Source: Anadara kagoshimensis (taxonomy: Eukaryota; Mollusca; Bivalvia; Arcoida; Arcidae). Taken from it: a stretch of DNA of 64,000 bases. This document shows positions 11,649 through 22,400 of the stretch, piece after piece. The stretch lies in the NCBI GenBank assembly GCA_021292105.1, contig CM037869.1:44476990-44540989 (forward strand), written 5' to 3'. A model generated the notes under the pieces. It did not search any database and was not told the origin of the DNA. It was given only the letters and a program-made list of their open reading frames with translations. Position 1 is the first letter of the stretch. Every line of letters starts with the position of its first letter. The translations under genes and the position numbers were made by a program.

Positions 11649-11832
11649 ACAGTCCAACCTGGCTTAAAAGCCACCTGCATATAAGAGCCACTTGGTTTTA
11701 AAAGCCAGTAGAATATTGTATCCCAATTGTTTTTAATTCATCTTATTTGAACCTGTATATAAAGGCCACTTGCCCATAAAGGCCACTTTTACTGGTTACC
11801 TTGTGTGACCTTATAGTCAGGTTTGACTGTAC
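11649..11832 (+). mobile_element. R2 TIR MITE
   Basis: Ends acagtccaacctggctt and gtcaggtttgactgta. Interior repeats gccacctgcatataagagcc and cataaaggccacttttactgg. An R1 copy is fused directly to its right end. Confidence 0.75.
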
Positions 11833-11950
11833 AGACCTATCGAAAGTTAACACTGAGCAAACAAAAAGGAATCGCAACTCCGCTGCCGAATGACCTAGAT
11901 GCGAATAGCTAGTGACAATAAGATGAAGGGCTTCAGGTAACAACTACCTG
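11829..11950 (+). mobile_element. R1 partial copy abutting R2
   Basis: Starts tgtacagacctatcgaaagt at the last bases of the R2 copy; forward orientation; right end missing. Confidence 0.55.
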
Positions 11951-11974
11951 TAATCAAAAACAAACATATTAATC

Positions 11975-12115
11975 CATGTCCGAATCACAATCCAGAAGCA
12001 AAGTAAAAACAGACAAGTTCTGCAAGACACGTGAACTTCCACCAGAGAAGTGGGGCCGGGTGCTCCGGAAGGCTAAATACCCCCTATTTAGCTAGCTATA
12101 CCCGCCACGTGTGTA
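11975..12115 (+). mobile_element. R4 dispersed repeat
   Basis: Contains gtccgaatcacaatccagaa, acgtgaacttccaccaga and ggggccgggtgctccggaag, shared with copies near 16.1, 19.7, 29.6, 45.7 and 57.2 kb. The last motif is also the core of the 29.7-30.5 kb tandem array. Confidence 0.6.
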
Positions 12116-12298
12116 ATCATAATTGTGTGAAAGGAACATGGAACTATTGGACGTCAAATATATCCAAGGCAATCCTGGACACAGAGACATCAAACTTATC
12201 AACAATACTGTGATGACGGCCATAAAACTTTGTAAAGCATATATTAAGAAGTAATATATTTAATTGCATCGAGTTGTTTTTGAATACATAAATCAACG

Positions 12299-13250
12299 AT
12301 GGACCGAGATGAGCTCCCGATTTGGCGCAGATTCGTTAACTTTATGTTAACTTTGATCGGCCTACGTTCGGCTGCCAAATGGCCGAGTTGTAGACAGCTA
12401 GTGAACAAAAACGATAAAAACCTATCAAAGTTTGATATTGAGCTTAAAAATGAACCGCAGTTCGGCTATCGAGCTATCGATATGTTGATAGGTAGTGAAC
12501 GAATACAGTATAGACCTGCCAAAAGTTTACATCGAGCTAACGAAAAAAGCGCCGAATCTTGTCTGACGAGTGATCAAGATCTGGGTAGCTATTTCTCGAA
12601 TAAGAAAGACCTAGCCTGTCGAAAGTTTACATCGAGCGAACGAAAAAAGAGCCGAAGCTCGTCTGTCGAGTGATAGAGATCTGGGTAGCTATTTCTCGAA
12701 TTAGAAAGACATGTCGAAAGTTTACATCGAGCTAACGAAAAAAGAGCCGAAGCTCGTTTGTCGAGTGATCGAGATCTGGGTAGCTATTTCTCGAATTAGA
12801 AAGACATGTCGAAAGTTTACATCGAGCTAACGAAAAAAGAGCCGAAGCTCGTCTATCGAGTGATAGAGATCTGGGTAGCTATTTCTCGAATAAAAAGACC
12901 TGTCAAAAGTTTACATCGAGGTAACGAAAAAAGAGCCGAAGCTCGTCTGTCGAACGATCGAGATCTGGGTAGTTATTTTTCGAATTAGAAAGACATGTCG
13001 AAAGTTTACATCGAACTAACGAAAAAAGAGCCGAAGCTCGTCTGTCGAGCGATCGAGATCTGGGTAGCTATTTTTCGAATTAGAAAGACATGTCGAAAGT
13101 TTACATCGAGCTAACGAAAAAAAGGAACTGAAGCTCGTCTACCTAGTTGTCGACGTTTGTGTATTTAAAGCTCGAATAAGAAAGACATGTCAAAAGTTTA
13201 CATCGAGATACCAAGAAAGAAGCCGAAATTTGACTGCCAGCTGGTCAAGA
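12299..13250 (+). repeat. Tandem array built from R1
   Basis: About eight units of roughly 93-103 bp from 12510 to 13250; starts of the shared box gtcgaaagtttacatcgagc (some copies caaaag) at about 12520, 12613, 12714, 12807, 12902, 12997, 13091 and 13187. Each unit also has gccgaagctcgtctgtcgag and gatctgggtagctattt. The box is the R1 terminal motif. The 124-codon frame over 12299-12673 and a 60-codon frame downstream are products of this array. 12299-12500 is a related, diverged R1 piece. Confidence 0.85.
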
Positions 13251-13364
13251 AATGGATACCTAGTGATCGAAAATCTACCGAGAGATAAATAGCACTGAGC
13301 TTACAAAAAGCACCCAGGGCTCGGCTACCGAGTTTTCGAAATATTGCATGATAGTTGATGTATA

Positions 13365-13480
13365 TACAGTACAGATCTGTCGAAAGTCAGCTAACAAATG
13401 AAGTCGAAGTTTAATTACCGAGTGGTCGAGATATGGATAGCTGCTAGTGATCGAAAAGGTGCCGAGTGAAAAACAGCATT
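13365..13480 (+). mobile_element. R1 partial copy
   Basis: Begins acagtacagatctgtcgaaa, with accgagtggtcgagatatgg; lies right after the R1-derived array. Confidence 0.6.
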
Positions 13481-13749
13481 TACATGTATCTTAAAGAATT
13501 GTAAGAAATATGGTATAAAATTGTTACATAGAAATCAGTCAATGAAAAATTGCAAAGGTTTCGTATTTTTTCAAACATGAGTTCGTGTAATTGGGAATCT
13601 TTTCCTGGTATTTACAGACTTAAATCGGAACAGCTTGTGGAAACTTCATAGTTTTTAGGGTTTAAAGAATACATTTTGCAATCGGACCTATTTCTCCGCA
13701 TATGAAGTCTCCTATGAACAATAGATGTTTGGCACCCTTATTTTTTAAG

Positions 13750-13925
13750 TACAGTCCAATCTGCCTTAAAGGCCACCTCCATATAAGGACCGCCTGCTTA
13801 TAAAGGCCAGTAGAATTGTATCCCATTTGCTTTTTAGTCATATTATTTGAATCTGTATATTAAGGCCACCTGCCCATAAAGGTCACTTTTGCCGGTTCCC
13901 TTGGGTGGCCTTTATAGATCTAGAC
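13750..13925 (+). mobile_element. R2 MITE, right end truncated
   Basis: Left end tacagtccaatctgcctta, interior taaggccacctgcccataa; the right end stops at ggcctttatagatc. Confidence 0.65.
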
Positions 13926-14102
13926 ATGCAAATAATTATTATATGTTCTTGATCTATTAACGGCAGTGACGTGATGACAAATAATGGAACCATCTTTATC
14001 AAAACGGTATGCGATGGCATATCATTTTATTGACGTCAACAAATGGCAAAGGTTGATACGTATTACTTATGAATATTAAAAACCACGATCTGTACTTATC
14101 GA

Positions 14103-14207
14103 GGCACAGCATAGACCTCTCGAAAGTTTACCATTGAGCAACCAAAGAGGAGTCGAAGCTTGGCCGAGAAATGGATTGCAAGTGACCGAAAAGGTATCGA
14201 GATCACG
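14103..14207 (+). mobile_element. R1 partial copy
   Basis: Starts cacagcatagacctctcgaa; retains ggagtcgaagcttggccg and gaccgaaaaggtatcgaga; followed by a G-rich tract. Confidence 0.55.
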
Positions 14208-14212
14208 CTGAC

Positions 14213-14254
14213 CGGGGGCGGGGTGGGGGGTGGGGGTGGGGTTGGGGGAGGGGC
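14213..14254 (+). repeat. G-rich tract, G-quadruplex potential
   Basis: More than four runs of three or more G separated by one or two bases on the plus strand. Confidence 0.6.
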
Positions 14255-14290
14255 TAACCTTGCGTTGGGTCTGTAATGTTATGTTTGAGC

Positions 14291-14566
14291 ATGAAACCTG
14301 GGTTTAACCATATAACCCGAAGTCAACAATATTTTTGTTAATTGTAATATAATTTATTCTATTAGTACCCATACAGTGTAACACTAATACAGAACGAATT
14401 GAAAAATAATACCATTGGCACACCATGCATGAAACCTGGGTTTAACCATATAACCCGAAGTCAACAATATTTTTGTTAATTGTAATATAATTTATTCTAT
14501 TAGTACCCATACAGTGTAACACTAATACAGAACGAATTGAAAAATAATACCATTGGCACACCATGC
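14291..14566 (+). repeat. Perfect 138-bp tandem duplication
   Basis: Units 14291-14428 and 14429-14566 appear identical by eye (each from atgaaacctgggtttaacc to gcacaccatgc). A duplication without differences is recent, or an assembly artefact. Confidence 0.85.
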
Positions 14567-14639
14567 ATATCAAACTTAAAGTTTAATAATAGATCTTTTG
14601 AAATTCTTACTGTGATCCTACTTTTTGAAACCTCATAAT

Positions 14640-14860
14640 AATAATATTACCAAAGTGCTTGAAGCCGTAGCCGCGTGTAAAAGCTGTGGTTTCGATGCCG
14701 GTCGATTGCAAATGATAAATGGGTGTTCATTGCCTGTGGCTACTGGGACACTCGGGTTCAGTATAGTAGGCTGTGCCATTGAGGACAAGAATACGTTGAA
14801 TAATGGTGTTTAACATCCCAGTCAAGAATGTTTCACTTATATCGAGACGTGAGGACAAGA
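14640..14860 (+). mobile_element. SINE fragment with 3' tail
   Basis: A degenerate head (aagctgtggtttcgatgccg) and, from 14803, gtgtttaacatcccagtcaa followed by tcacttatatcgagac, which is the inverse of the common SINE tail. Confidence 0.45.
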
Positions 14861-15209
14861 GAATTAGCATTCTTTATGTCACTTTGACTTAATGTACATT
14901 GTTACTAAGCTGATCAGAAACACTTGCACAAACTCAACCACTACATGAACATGTACATGGATTTAGATTATACCTTGATAATAAAGGTATTTCGTCATGA
15001 ATGGCTGAAAATTGTTGATGTAACGTTAATCAGTATTTAACTAAACAACCATTTATTCTTCCCATAAAAACTCTAAAATATTATAAATGCCATCTTATAC
15101 TTTGAGATTCTTTCAAACAATTGCCATATGCCATTTTTGAATGTTTTTATGACAAATTTAAGAAAAAATTGTATATTTACAGATCTATAACATGGCTGAT
15201 CACGCACGC

Positions 15210-15235
15210 GCGTGTGTGTGTGTGTGTGTGTGTGT
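15210..15235 (+). repeat. CG/GT microsatellite
   Basis: acgcgcg followed by about ten GT units. Confidence 0.9.
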
Positions 15236-15244
15236 ATTCCTACG

Positions 15245-15470
15245 AGTTCCTATGTTATTTATATGCCCCAAAAAACTAGTTTGAGGGGTATAAAGGAATC
15301 ATCATGTCTGTCTGTCTGTCCTTTTAAGATCGTGCTCGGGTCATATCTTATTAATGCTTTGGACGACTCCCATAAAACTTCACATGAATAATCTTCATGG
15401 TCCAACGGTGTCTCATGACCTTGAACCAAGGTCACATTGAAAAGGTCAATGTCTCAGGAAAACTTTAGGG
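15245..15470 (-). repeat. Dispersed 'ttggacgact' repeat
   Basis: Shares ttggacgactcccataaaac, acatgaataatcttcatgg and gaccttgaaccaaggtca with 21290-21540, 61905-62150 and 62655-62880 (opposite orientation); tgtctgtctgtc marks one end. Confidence 0.65.
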
Positions 15471-16129
15471 CGGTATGCATTTGGCTCTTAAGTGACAGTT
15501 CAAATTGTATTTCCCTTCTTTCGTGTATTTAATATTGTTGCTGCTGATTCTTCAGGAATTCATGTGTTCGTGTCTGTGTATGTGTGTGTGTCTATTTCTT
15601 ACCTCTATTGATCTCTAAATGCCAATCAATACAATTATGTTATGCAATCTCCCAAATAACGATAAAATAATGAACCATAAGCTATTTTTAACTTTGGCTA
15701 AGATGTTTCACATGCAACGGCAACGTTTAAATGTTATGCCATATATGATTTCTTATCTTCCATGTCTTCGGAGAATTATGTTATTTTTCTATTCATTAAT
15801 AAACTTTTCACCCCAATTTTTAATCAAAATGTATAAATTCTCTATTCATTAGCAAATCATTCACACCAATTTTTAACAACAATGTATGAATAATTTTATG
15901 AAAACAATTTCAGCGAAAATTCTTATGTTATATCATGATTTCTCTACTATGTGTTCGTATAACTTTAAAATATTATTTCTATTTATTGTCAAGTTCTTTG
16001 CCCCGAGTTTTAGGAATAATGTAGGATTTAATTTATGAAAAATATTTACTTTCCTGTTGGACATTATCACAAAGCCTAAGCCTAAATGTATATTTTTGTT
16101 CTAAATTCCTTTCATTCTAGGTTTTAAAT
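15471..16129. other. Intergenic, nothing recognised
   Basis: AT-rich with a TGTG-rich patch at 15570-15595; a 77-codon open frame has no supporting signal. Confidence 0.4.
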
Positions 16130-16290
16130 TCACACTTGTTGGGTGTGGCTAACTTAAAAGTTAAGAGGTAATTGCCCTACCGGAGCACTCAGTCGCACTT
16201 CCAAGGTGAAAATTCACGTGTTCAAACTTTATTTGCCACTTCCCAAATTTTACTCTGCTTTGTGATTACGATTTTCAAATGGATTGGTAT
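16130..16290 (-). mobile_element. R4 dispersed repeat
   Basis: Contains accggagcactcagtcgcac, aattcacgtgttcaaac and a tgattacgattttcaaatgg stretch that align with the R4 copy at 45655-45830. Confidence 0.5.
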
Positions 16291-16536
16291 GTTGTTTTTG
16301 TTTTGTTTTGTTTGTTTTTTTTTAATTAAATTCTGATTTTCCTATGAACAATATTCTATTTAAGAAAAGAAGAACCTTTTTACAATGTCAGTGCACATCA
16401 AATTTTAAACTTCCTTCGGGAAATTAACTTTTTAGTATAATAAATATAATTGTTTTATTATATATAATCTACCTTGTCTGTGATATAACGGTTTTTTTTA
16501 TCAGTTTATCAATAGTTTTATTAACATTATTGATAC

Positions 16537-16677
16537 TAAAGTCCAACCTGTCTTAAAGGCTACCTCTATATAAGGGCCATAGGCCAGAAGAATTGTACCC
16601 CATTTGTTCTTTATTCATATATAAAAGCCACTTATACTGGTTCCCTTGGATGGCCTTTATAGACAGGTTTGACTGTA
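16537..16677 (+). mobile_element. R2 MITE, internally deleted
   Basis: Ends aaagtccaacctgtctta and gacaggtttgactgta; about 140 bp, lacking part of the interior. Confidence 0.65.
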
Positions 16678-17078
16678 TTGTATCTTTTATATTTTCTAGT
16701 CGCAAATTGCTGCAATAATGCTGATGCGGCATTAAACAAAATTTCACTCGCTCACTCTATTTAAGAAAACGAGTACTGTATTCAATAGTAGATGTGGATG
16801 GCTTCTTTATATTAGGTACAAATCTTGACTTTGAGAGGATTTATAAACACAGCCACATGAACAACAGCATGTCAAAAAGTAGGAGAAAGTATAAGTGTGT
16901 TTGTCAAACGTGTTCGTTAATATGCTTTTCATATTTATTCACTATGTTTAATGCTTAAAAAATTCCCAAACAAATATTGAAAATTACTTGAATATCATCT
17001 TATTTTTACTTTTGAGTTATGGTTTATTTTTCTATCAATTGGTGTAATACTAGTTGACACCCTAATCTATATAAAATT

Positions 17079-17273
17079 ACAGTACTGATCTGTTGAAAGT
17101 TTAACACTGTGATAACAAAAAGGAATCAAAGCACATATTCCGAGTGGCTGAAATTAGATAGCTTGTGGCCAAAATAAACTTCCAAGAGACACACAGCGGC
17201 TGTGAAGTGATATGGGCTGTCTATTACACATCAGTTCATTAACATAGTGTTTAACTTTAGACAGGTCTGTACT
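17079..17273 (+). mobile_element. R1 foldback MITE
   Basis: Both ends present: ttacagtactgatctgttga and taactttagacaggtctgta. Confidence 0.75.
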
Positions 17274-17324
17274 GTATATATATATATATTAAAAAAACAT
17301 GTTTCACCGTTGTGTACGGTTCTT

Positions 17325-17396
17325 CTTGTTACATATAAATGAATGTTATAAAAAAAGATTTTATTTTATACCATTCATTTATATGTAACAAAAGAA
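17325..17396. mobile_element. Short foldback element
   Basis: Arms cttgttacatataaatgaat and attcatttatatgtaacaaa around a gttataaaaaaag-like loop. Confidence 0.65.
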
Positions 17397-17512
17397 ACAA
17401 ATTACAAATAATAAATTCAGTTATGTTTTAGAAAACATTTAACTTATTTTTAAGTATTTCGATATATAAATTTACCTCACACAAAGGATAAACTTTATCG
17501 ACATATTTGGAA

Positions 17513-17513
<1 letters not shown>

Positions 17514-17551
<38 letters not shown>
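17514..17551 (+). repeat. AT/GT microsatellite
   Basis: An (AT)n run followed by (GT)n; it generates the His-Thr/Ile-Tyr tail of an open frame on the other strand that is not a gene. Confidence 0.9.
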
Positions 17552-18024
17552 CATCGGTACATATAAAATTAAAACACAGTTTTTAAGGCAAACTGAACAC
17601 TTAGCAAAAATTACAAACATGCAAAGGGCGTTTTGTGCGACCCAGTTGTTCGAAGCTTGATTAGTTTGGAAAAATGATCGGTTGTTAAACTGGAGCCAGT
17701 GATATAAACCTGTATATTCAAATTTATATTTGGAATTTTTATATTGACTTAATTGTTCTATCTCCAAAATTATCCTACATATATTTGATGTCTGATAGTT
17801 TAAATTTCTTTCAATTACAAATTTTGATTGCATGTAGGTGAACACGAGGTGTTCATTGGGCCTCGCTTCTTCACTTCTCTGGTAGAAAAACCTCGCATGT
17901 TTTTCACGTAATCTGTCAAATTGCAGTTTCAGTTTTCAGGCGATAGTGATATTAATGTGGACATGTATTATATATTATGCCAATATAAAATATTTCTTTT
18001 CAAGACAAGAGTTATTTAAATAAG

Positions 18025-18030
18025 TTTAAT
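18025..18030 (-). promoter_or_regulatory. Possible polyadenylation signal of gene A
   Basis: ATTAAA on the minus strand about 35 nt after the stop codon of gene A. ATTAAA is the common variant of AATAAA. A perfect AATAAA is not seen in the same short stretch, so this is tentative. Confidence 0.35.
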
Positions 18031-18063
18031 AACATCTAAAATATAAAAAAGACAACAACAATA

Positions 18064-19448
18064 TTAAAATATCACAACAAATTCACGAGTAAATTTAACA
18101 TTAACTAAAGGATCTGTCACTGTGACTGTCACAATGTCTTTAACGGAAGCTGCAGCACCTGCGACATGTAGTACACAACAATTACATGACGTAACACCAT
18201 AACACGTTGCATAATTTGTGTACTTATCACTTCCTACAATTTTCATGTCTACTTCCGTTACTTTTGATGCGCATGAATAATAAACTTTAACTTCGTAACG
18301 TTGAAGTGGTTTTGGATCCTCGGGTGTGATAGAAAAACTAGTTATTGTCGGATTCGGTCGTGGATCTCTCAAGATTATTTCTTTGTGATATTTCTTATTT
18401 GGAGGCGGAATTATTTCTAAATAGTCATAATCAACAACATAACCATTTGGAAATACTGCAAATGGTGAAAATAAAATGGATCCAGGTATATAGGAATCGT
18501 CTATAAGTTTAACATTATTTGAACATGTTTCGGTAGTTTGTGATTTTAAAGCATGCGAAATTGTTGTACAAAACGATAATACGGTATTAAAGGAATTCTC
18601 ACAAGTTTGTATGACGTCATCAATTTGTGTAGATGACACGCTTTTTACAAAACTAAATGCTTTTCTTATAGATAAACAAAACTTAACTTTATCACAGGAA
18701 AACTTTGTTAAGATTTTTCTACAAGTCCTCTCAACTGTTTCATTGAAACTATCACAAGATGTTTGCACTAGAACTTTGTCATTTTTCACATCATTAGTTG
18801 GAATCTGAATATGAAACAACCCTGGCGTTTTTGTAGATTTTGCCATAAATTCGGCAATCCCCGAATCCTCTTGATTTAACTTGCTTTTCACATGAGCATA
18901 TACATTGGCTGTTTGAACTGGCGAACCACACCTTGTTATTTTTACTGGAACGAAGTATTTGGATTTCTTTGGTAATTGTTTACCTAATGGTTTGGTCACG
19001 TGTTCTCTAGTGGATCTGATTTGACGGTTGCTATGGGAACACATACTCATCCCTGCTAGAAGATGACTTTTGTATAAATTCCAATCTTCCTGTGAAGGAA
19101 ATAGTTCATCCAAGGACGCACACGTGTCAACTTCAATATTCACCTGACCTTGGCCTTCGCTCGTGATGGCTGTCACGTGAACATTACACTTGTCTTTCCA
19201 ATCAAATGTAATATATTCTCCTTTTTGAGAGGAAACAGATTTGATTTTACGTTTTCCATTTAGAAATATGGTCATATTGTTCATATTTTCGTCACGTAAT
19301 CGAAATGTATCCAATGAGCGTATTGTGCCGTCATGGCGTTTCCGGCCATGGACTGTTACAATTTCTCCAGTAGGGAGACGCATTTCCGTTATCCTGGAGT
19401 CACCCGGGTTAACAAACAATTGGTATGTTGGGGCGTTCGTACTGGTAC
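18064..19448 (-). CDS. Gene A terminal coding exon
   Basis: Acceptor tttgtag at 19449; the exon completes an AGT (Ser) codon and runs open for 460 further residues to TAA at 18066-18064. It opens with a T/S/N linker, a beta-rich segment with a basic GRKRHDG turn, a central Cys-rich stretch (pattern RTCRKI..SCDKVKFC.. and later ENSFNTVLSFC), a PPPNKKYHKE turn, and a C-terminal domain with Cys cluster YGVTSCNCC, ending EFVVIF. No transmembrane helix or GPI signal is evident at the end. The open frame is by far the longest in the window. An ATG a few codons upstream in the intron is a shadow start. Confidence 0.9.
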
Positions 19449-22400
19449 CTACAAAGGACAAAAAACACTAATAAGACACTTACTTAACAAAAATCGATTG
19501 GTTTTAAATTCAATCATTCTATTTCGCTTATCACGGCCCTCAAAAAAATTACGGCCGTCATCACTATTAATATTGCTGTCAAGCAAAATGTCTCTGTATC
19601 CAAAATTACTCTGGATATAATGGACGCCCAGTAGTTCCATGCTTCTTTCATACTCAATTTTGATTTCACTCGTGGCGGGTGTAGGTAGCTAGACAGGAAA
19701 CTTACGCTTCCGGAGCATCCGGCCTCATTTCCCTAGTTTGCCAGTTTTCCAAGTCAAACTGTACTTTTGGGGATTGTGGTTTGTACAGGACTGAAATGTT
19801 TCTCTTTTTTATTTATCTAGGTTGCCAGTTAAAATATTGAGGAAACCGAAATTTTTGTATAAAATCCATCAACTTTTGGCAAGTGAAATGGCCAACTTTT
19901 GTAACTCTATGATCTAGGCGTTGAAAAGCAAAGCGACCTGTGAGTCAAGGCTAAACACTATTGTTGTATTTTAACGTTTTTATTGAATTTTCTGAATGTA
20001 ATATTAAATTACATATTATACAAGTCTTAATTATACAGCACTGGACGGCCGTTTCGGAATACAGTTCCCCGCCAGTAGTGCTTACACAAAAATTATGAAA
20101 ACAAAATTGTTTTCAAGATGTTGAAAAGATCTCAAAGGGGCAAAATATATGTTACAAAATTTATCTAAGAAAATACTTTGTAAGAGTATACCTTAGTTTT
20201 TTTTAGGAATTTAAAATTTTAACTAGCTACAAAATATGGCACTATTTTGCCACCAAATCTGGAAGAACATTGAAAGAAGTTTGATATACATGACAGGCAA
20301 TGCAAGAAACAAGTGATAAATCAACATAATTTCATAGGTATGTTAATGTACATCCACTTACTACAATTTCCTTTGAGTCCTCTGAAACAGGTACACTCGT
20401 TTCCAGGGCCACATACGCCATTTCCATGACAACACGACTTGCAACCTAAAATGTAATCAAACTTAGTTTATATTTCTCCAGTAAAAACTGCCTTTATGAT
20501 TAAATATTTGTTGTAACATTTACAAGCTTTGTCAGTATTTCATTTATTTTGTTACATTTTAAAACTTCCTTCTTTTCTGCATTTTAGGTCTGGGAAATTT
20601 TAAATTACAGTTTTTCATATGTACATGAACAATGTATGACTCCGGAAAATTAAGTTCTAAAATAAACACCCAACTACATAATGGCATGCTTGTAATCGCT
20701 AGGATCATCATTGTTCAAATGTGTTATATTGTGAACAAAATCTAAAAGTTTTGTATTGGATAGTGATTGAAATCACTGCATCCAACTGAAATAATTTCTT
20801 TCATTATAAATCCTACCGACACAATTAAATAAATGATACAGAAAACTGGAATGAATGATAATAAAACTAACAACAACAATAGAAAAACCAAAAAAAAAAA
20901 AAAAATAAATAATAAATAAGCAAAATTTAAAATGAGAGAGAAATTTGAGATCATACTGTCTCATCTCAGAGAGGTTAACTATTTGAATGGTCTCATTTTC
21001 GCTCTTGTTTCTTAACCATATTTAATAAAAGGGAAATGTATAGTGAAGAATAATGAACTAATTATAAAAATTGTCTTCTAACTTCGAATAACACCATTCT
21101 AAATTCTAATATCCACAAATTTTAATAATAGTTTCGTGTCCATTTCAAAGTAATGAAATGTACCAAACAAGTTCATGTCAGACCGTTTTTACACACAGAA
21201 ACAGAAGCTCGAAATCAAAACTAGAACATCTCTTGAGAACCAAACACCCCCCACCCACCCCCCAGCCCCAATATCTACAACAGTTTAATTTTTCCGCGAC
21301 CTTTCCTATATGACCTTGGTTTAAGGTCATAACACACCTTTGTATCATGAAGATTATTCATGTGAAGTTTAATGACAGTCGTCCAAAGCAATCATGAGAT
21401 ATGGCCTGGACACGATTTGCCATGGACAGACAGACGTACATGTACGTACGTACGTACGGACGGACGGACAGACATACATACAAGGTGATTCCTATATACA
21501 TGTACTATAGTCAAACTAGGTTGCGTGGGTTTAATCAATTTAAACTTTATTATGAAGAGTCTGAGAGGCGGTCAGCCTATATACACGTAGCTAACATAAC
21601 TGGAGGGTCACAAAATCATGACAGGTAACAAACATTTTTACCTACCTTTTTCTAGATACGCATTATTTGATGACGTTTTACAAGATGGTGTTATTTTGGT
21701 ATATTGTAACATATCTCGGTCGACTGTGATGTTTCCATTTTCCATATACAATTCCATGCCATGTAATGTTATATTCCTTAAAAAGATAAAGCGCAATAAC
21801 TCTGATTACCTTATTACAAAATAAAACAGTTAAAGGGCAAAAACTCTGATTGACTTATTACAACATAAAAAGTTAAAAGGGAGATAACTCTGATTGGCTT
21901 AATACAATATATTCAGAACCTTGCTAAAAATGTACGTCGAAGCAATACGAATGTCAGTAGTCGTCTCCGGGCACTCAGTTTTCCTCTACCGACACGGTCT
22001 AACCGTAGATTGAAGTAATGGAGTTTAAGGTTCCAGTAAAGATATTGAGGGGGTCAGTTTAGGAGAAAACCTCAGTACCCAGACAAACCTACAGATCTTC
22101 GTCAAGCGAAATTCTTAACTTTCTCATACCAAGATTTGTCTGAATAGGATTCGAACCTAGGCAGTTAGAGGCGCTGTGATCCACTGCCACAAACGTTAGA
22201 CCACTTGGTCACCGAGCCCCATCCCCTTCATATACATGTATGAAAAAGAATCGCAACCAGGAAACCACTGCGGTAGATCAGTTGGTAGAGTGCTAGCTCC
22301 GTAAGTGGGGGGTCGTGGGTTCGAACCCCGACCGAGTCTGATCCAAGACTTGAAAGTGGGTAGTGGTTGTTCTTTCGCCAAGCACTGGGCATTACGAAAT

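Noticed and set aside
12299-12673. 124-codon plus-strand open frame
   Set aside because: It lies in R1-derived tandem repeats; the predicted peptide repeats with the array and has no splice or start support.
17495-17845. 116-codon minus-strand frame
   Set aside because: Ends in a microsatellite-coded His/Thr and Ile/Tyr run, has no splice context and lies beyond the end of gene A.
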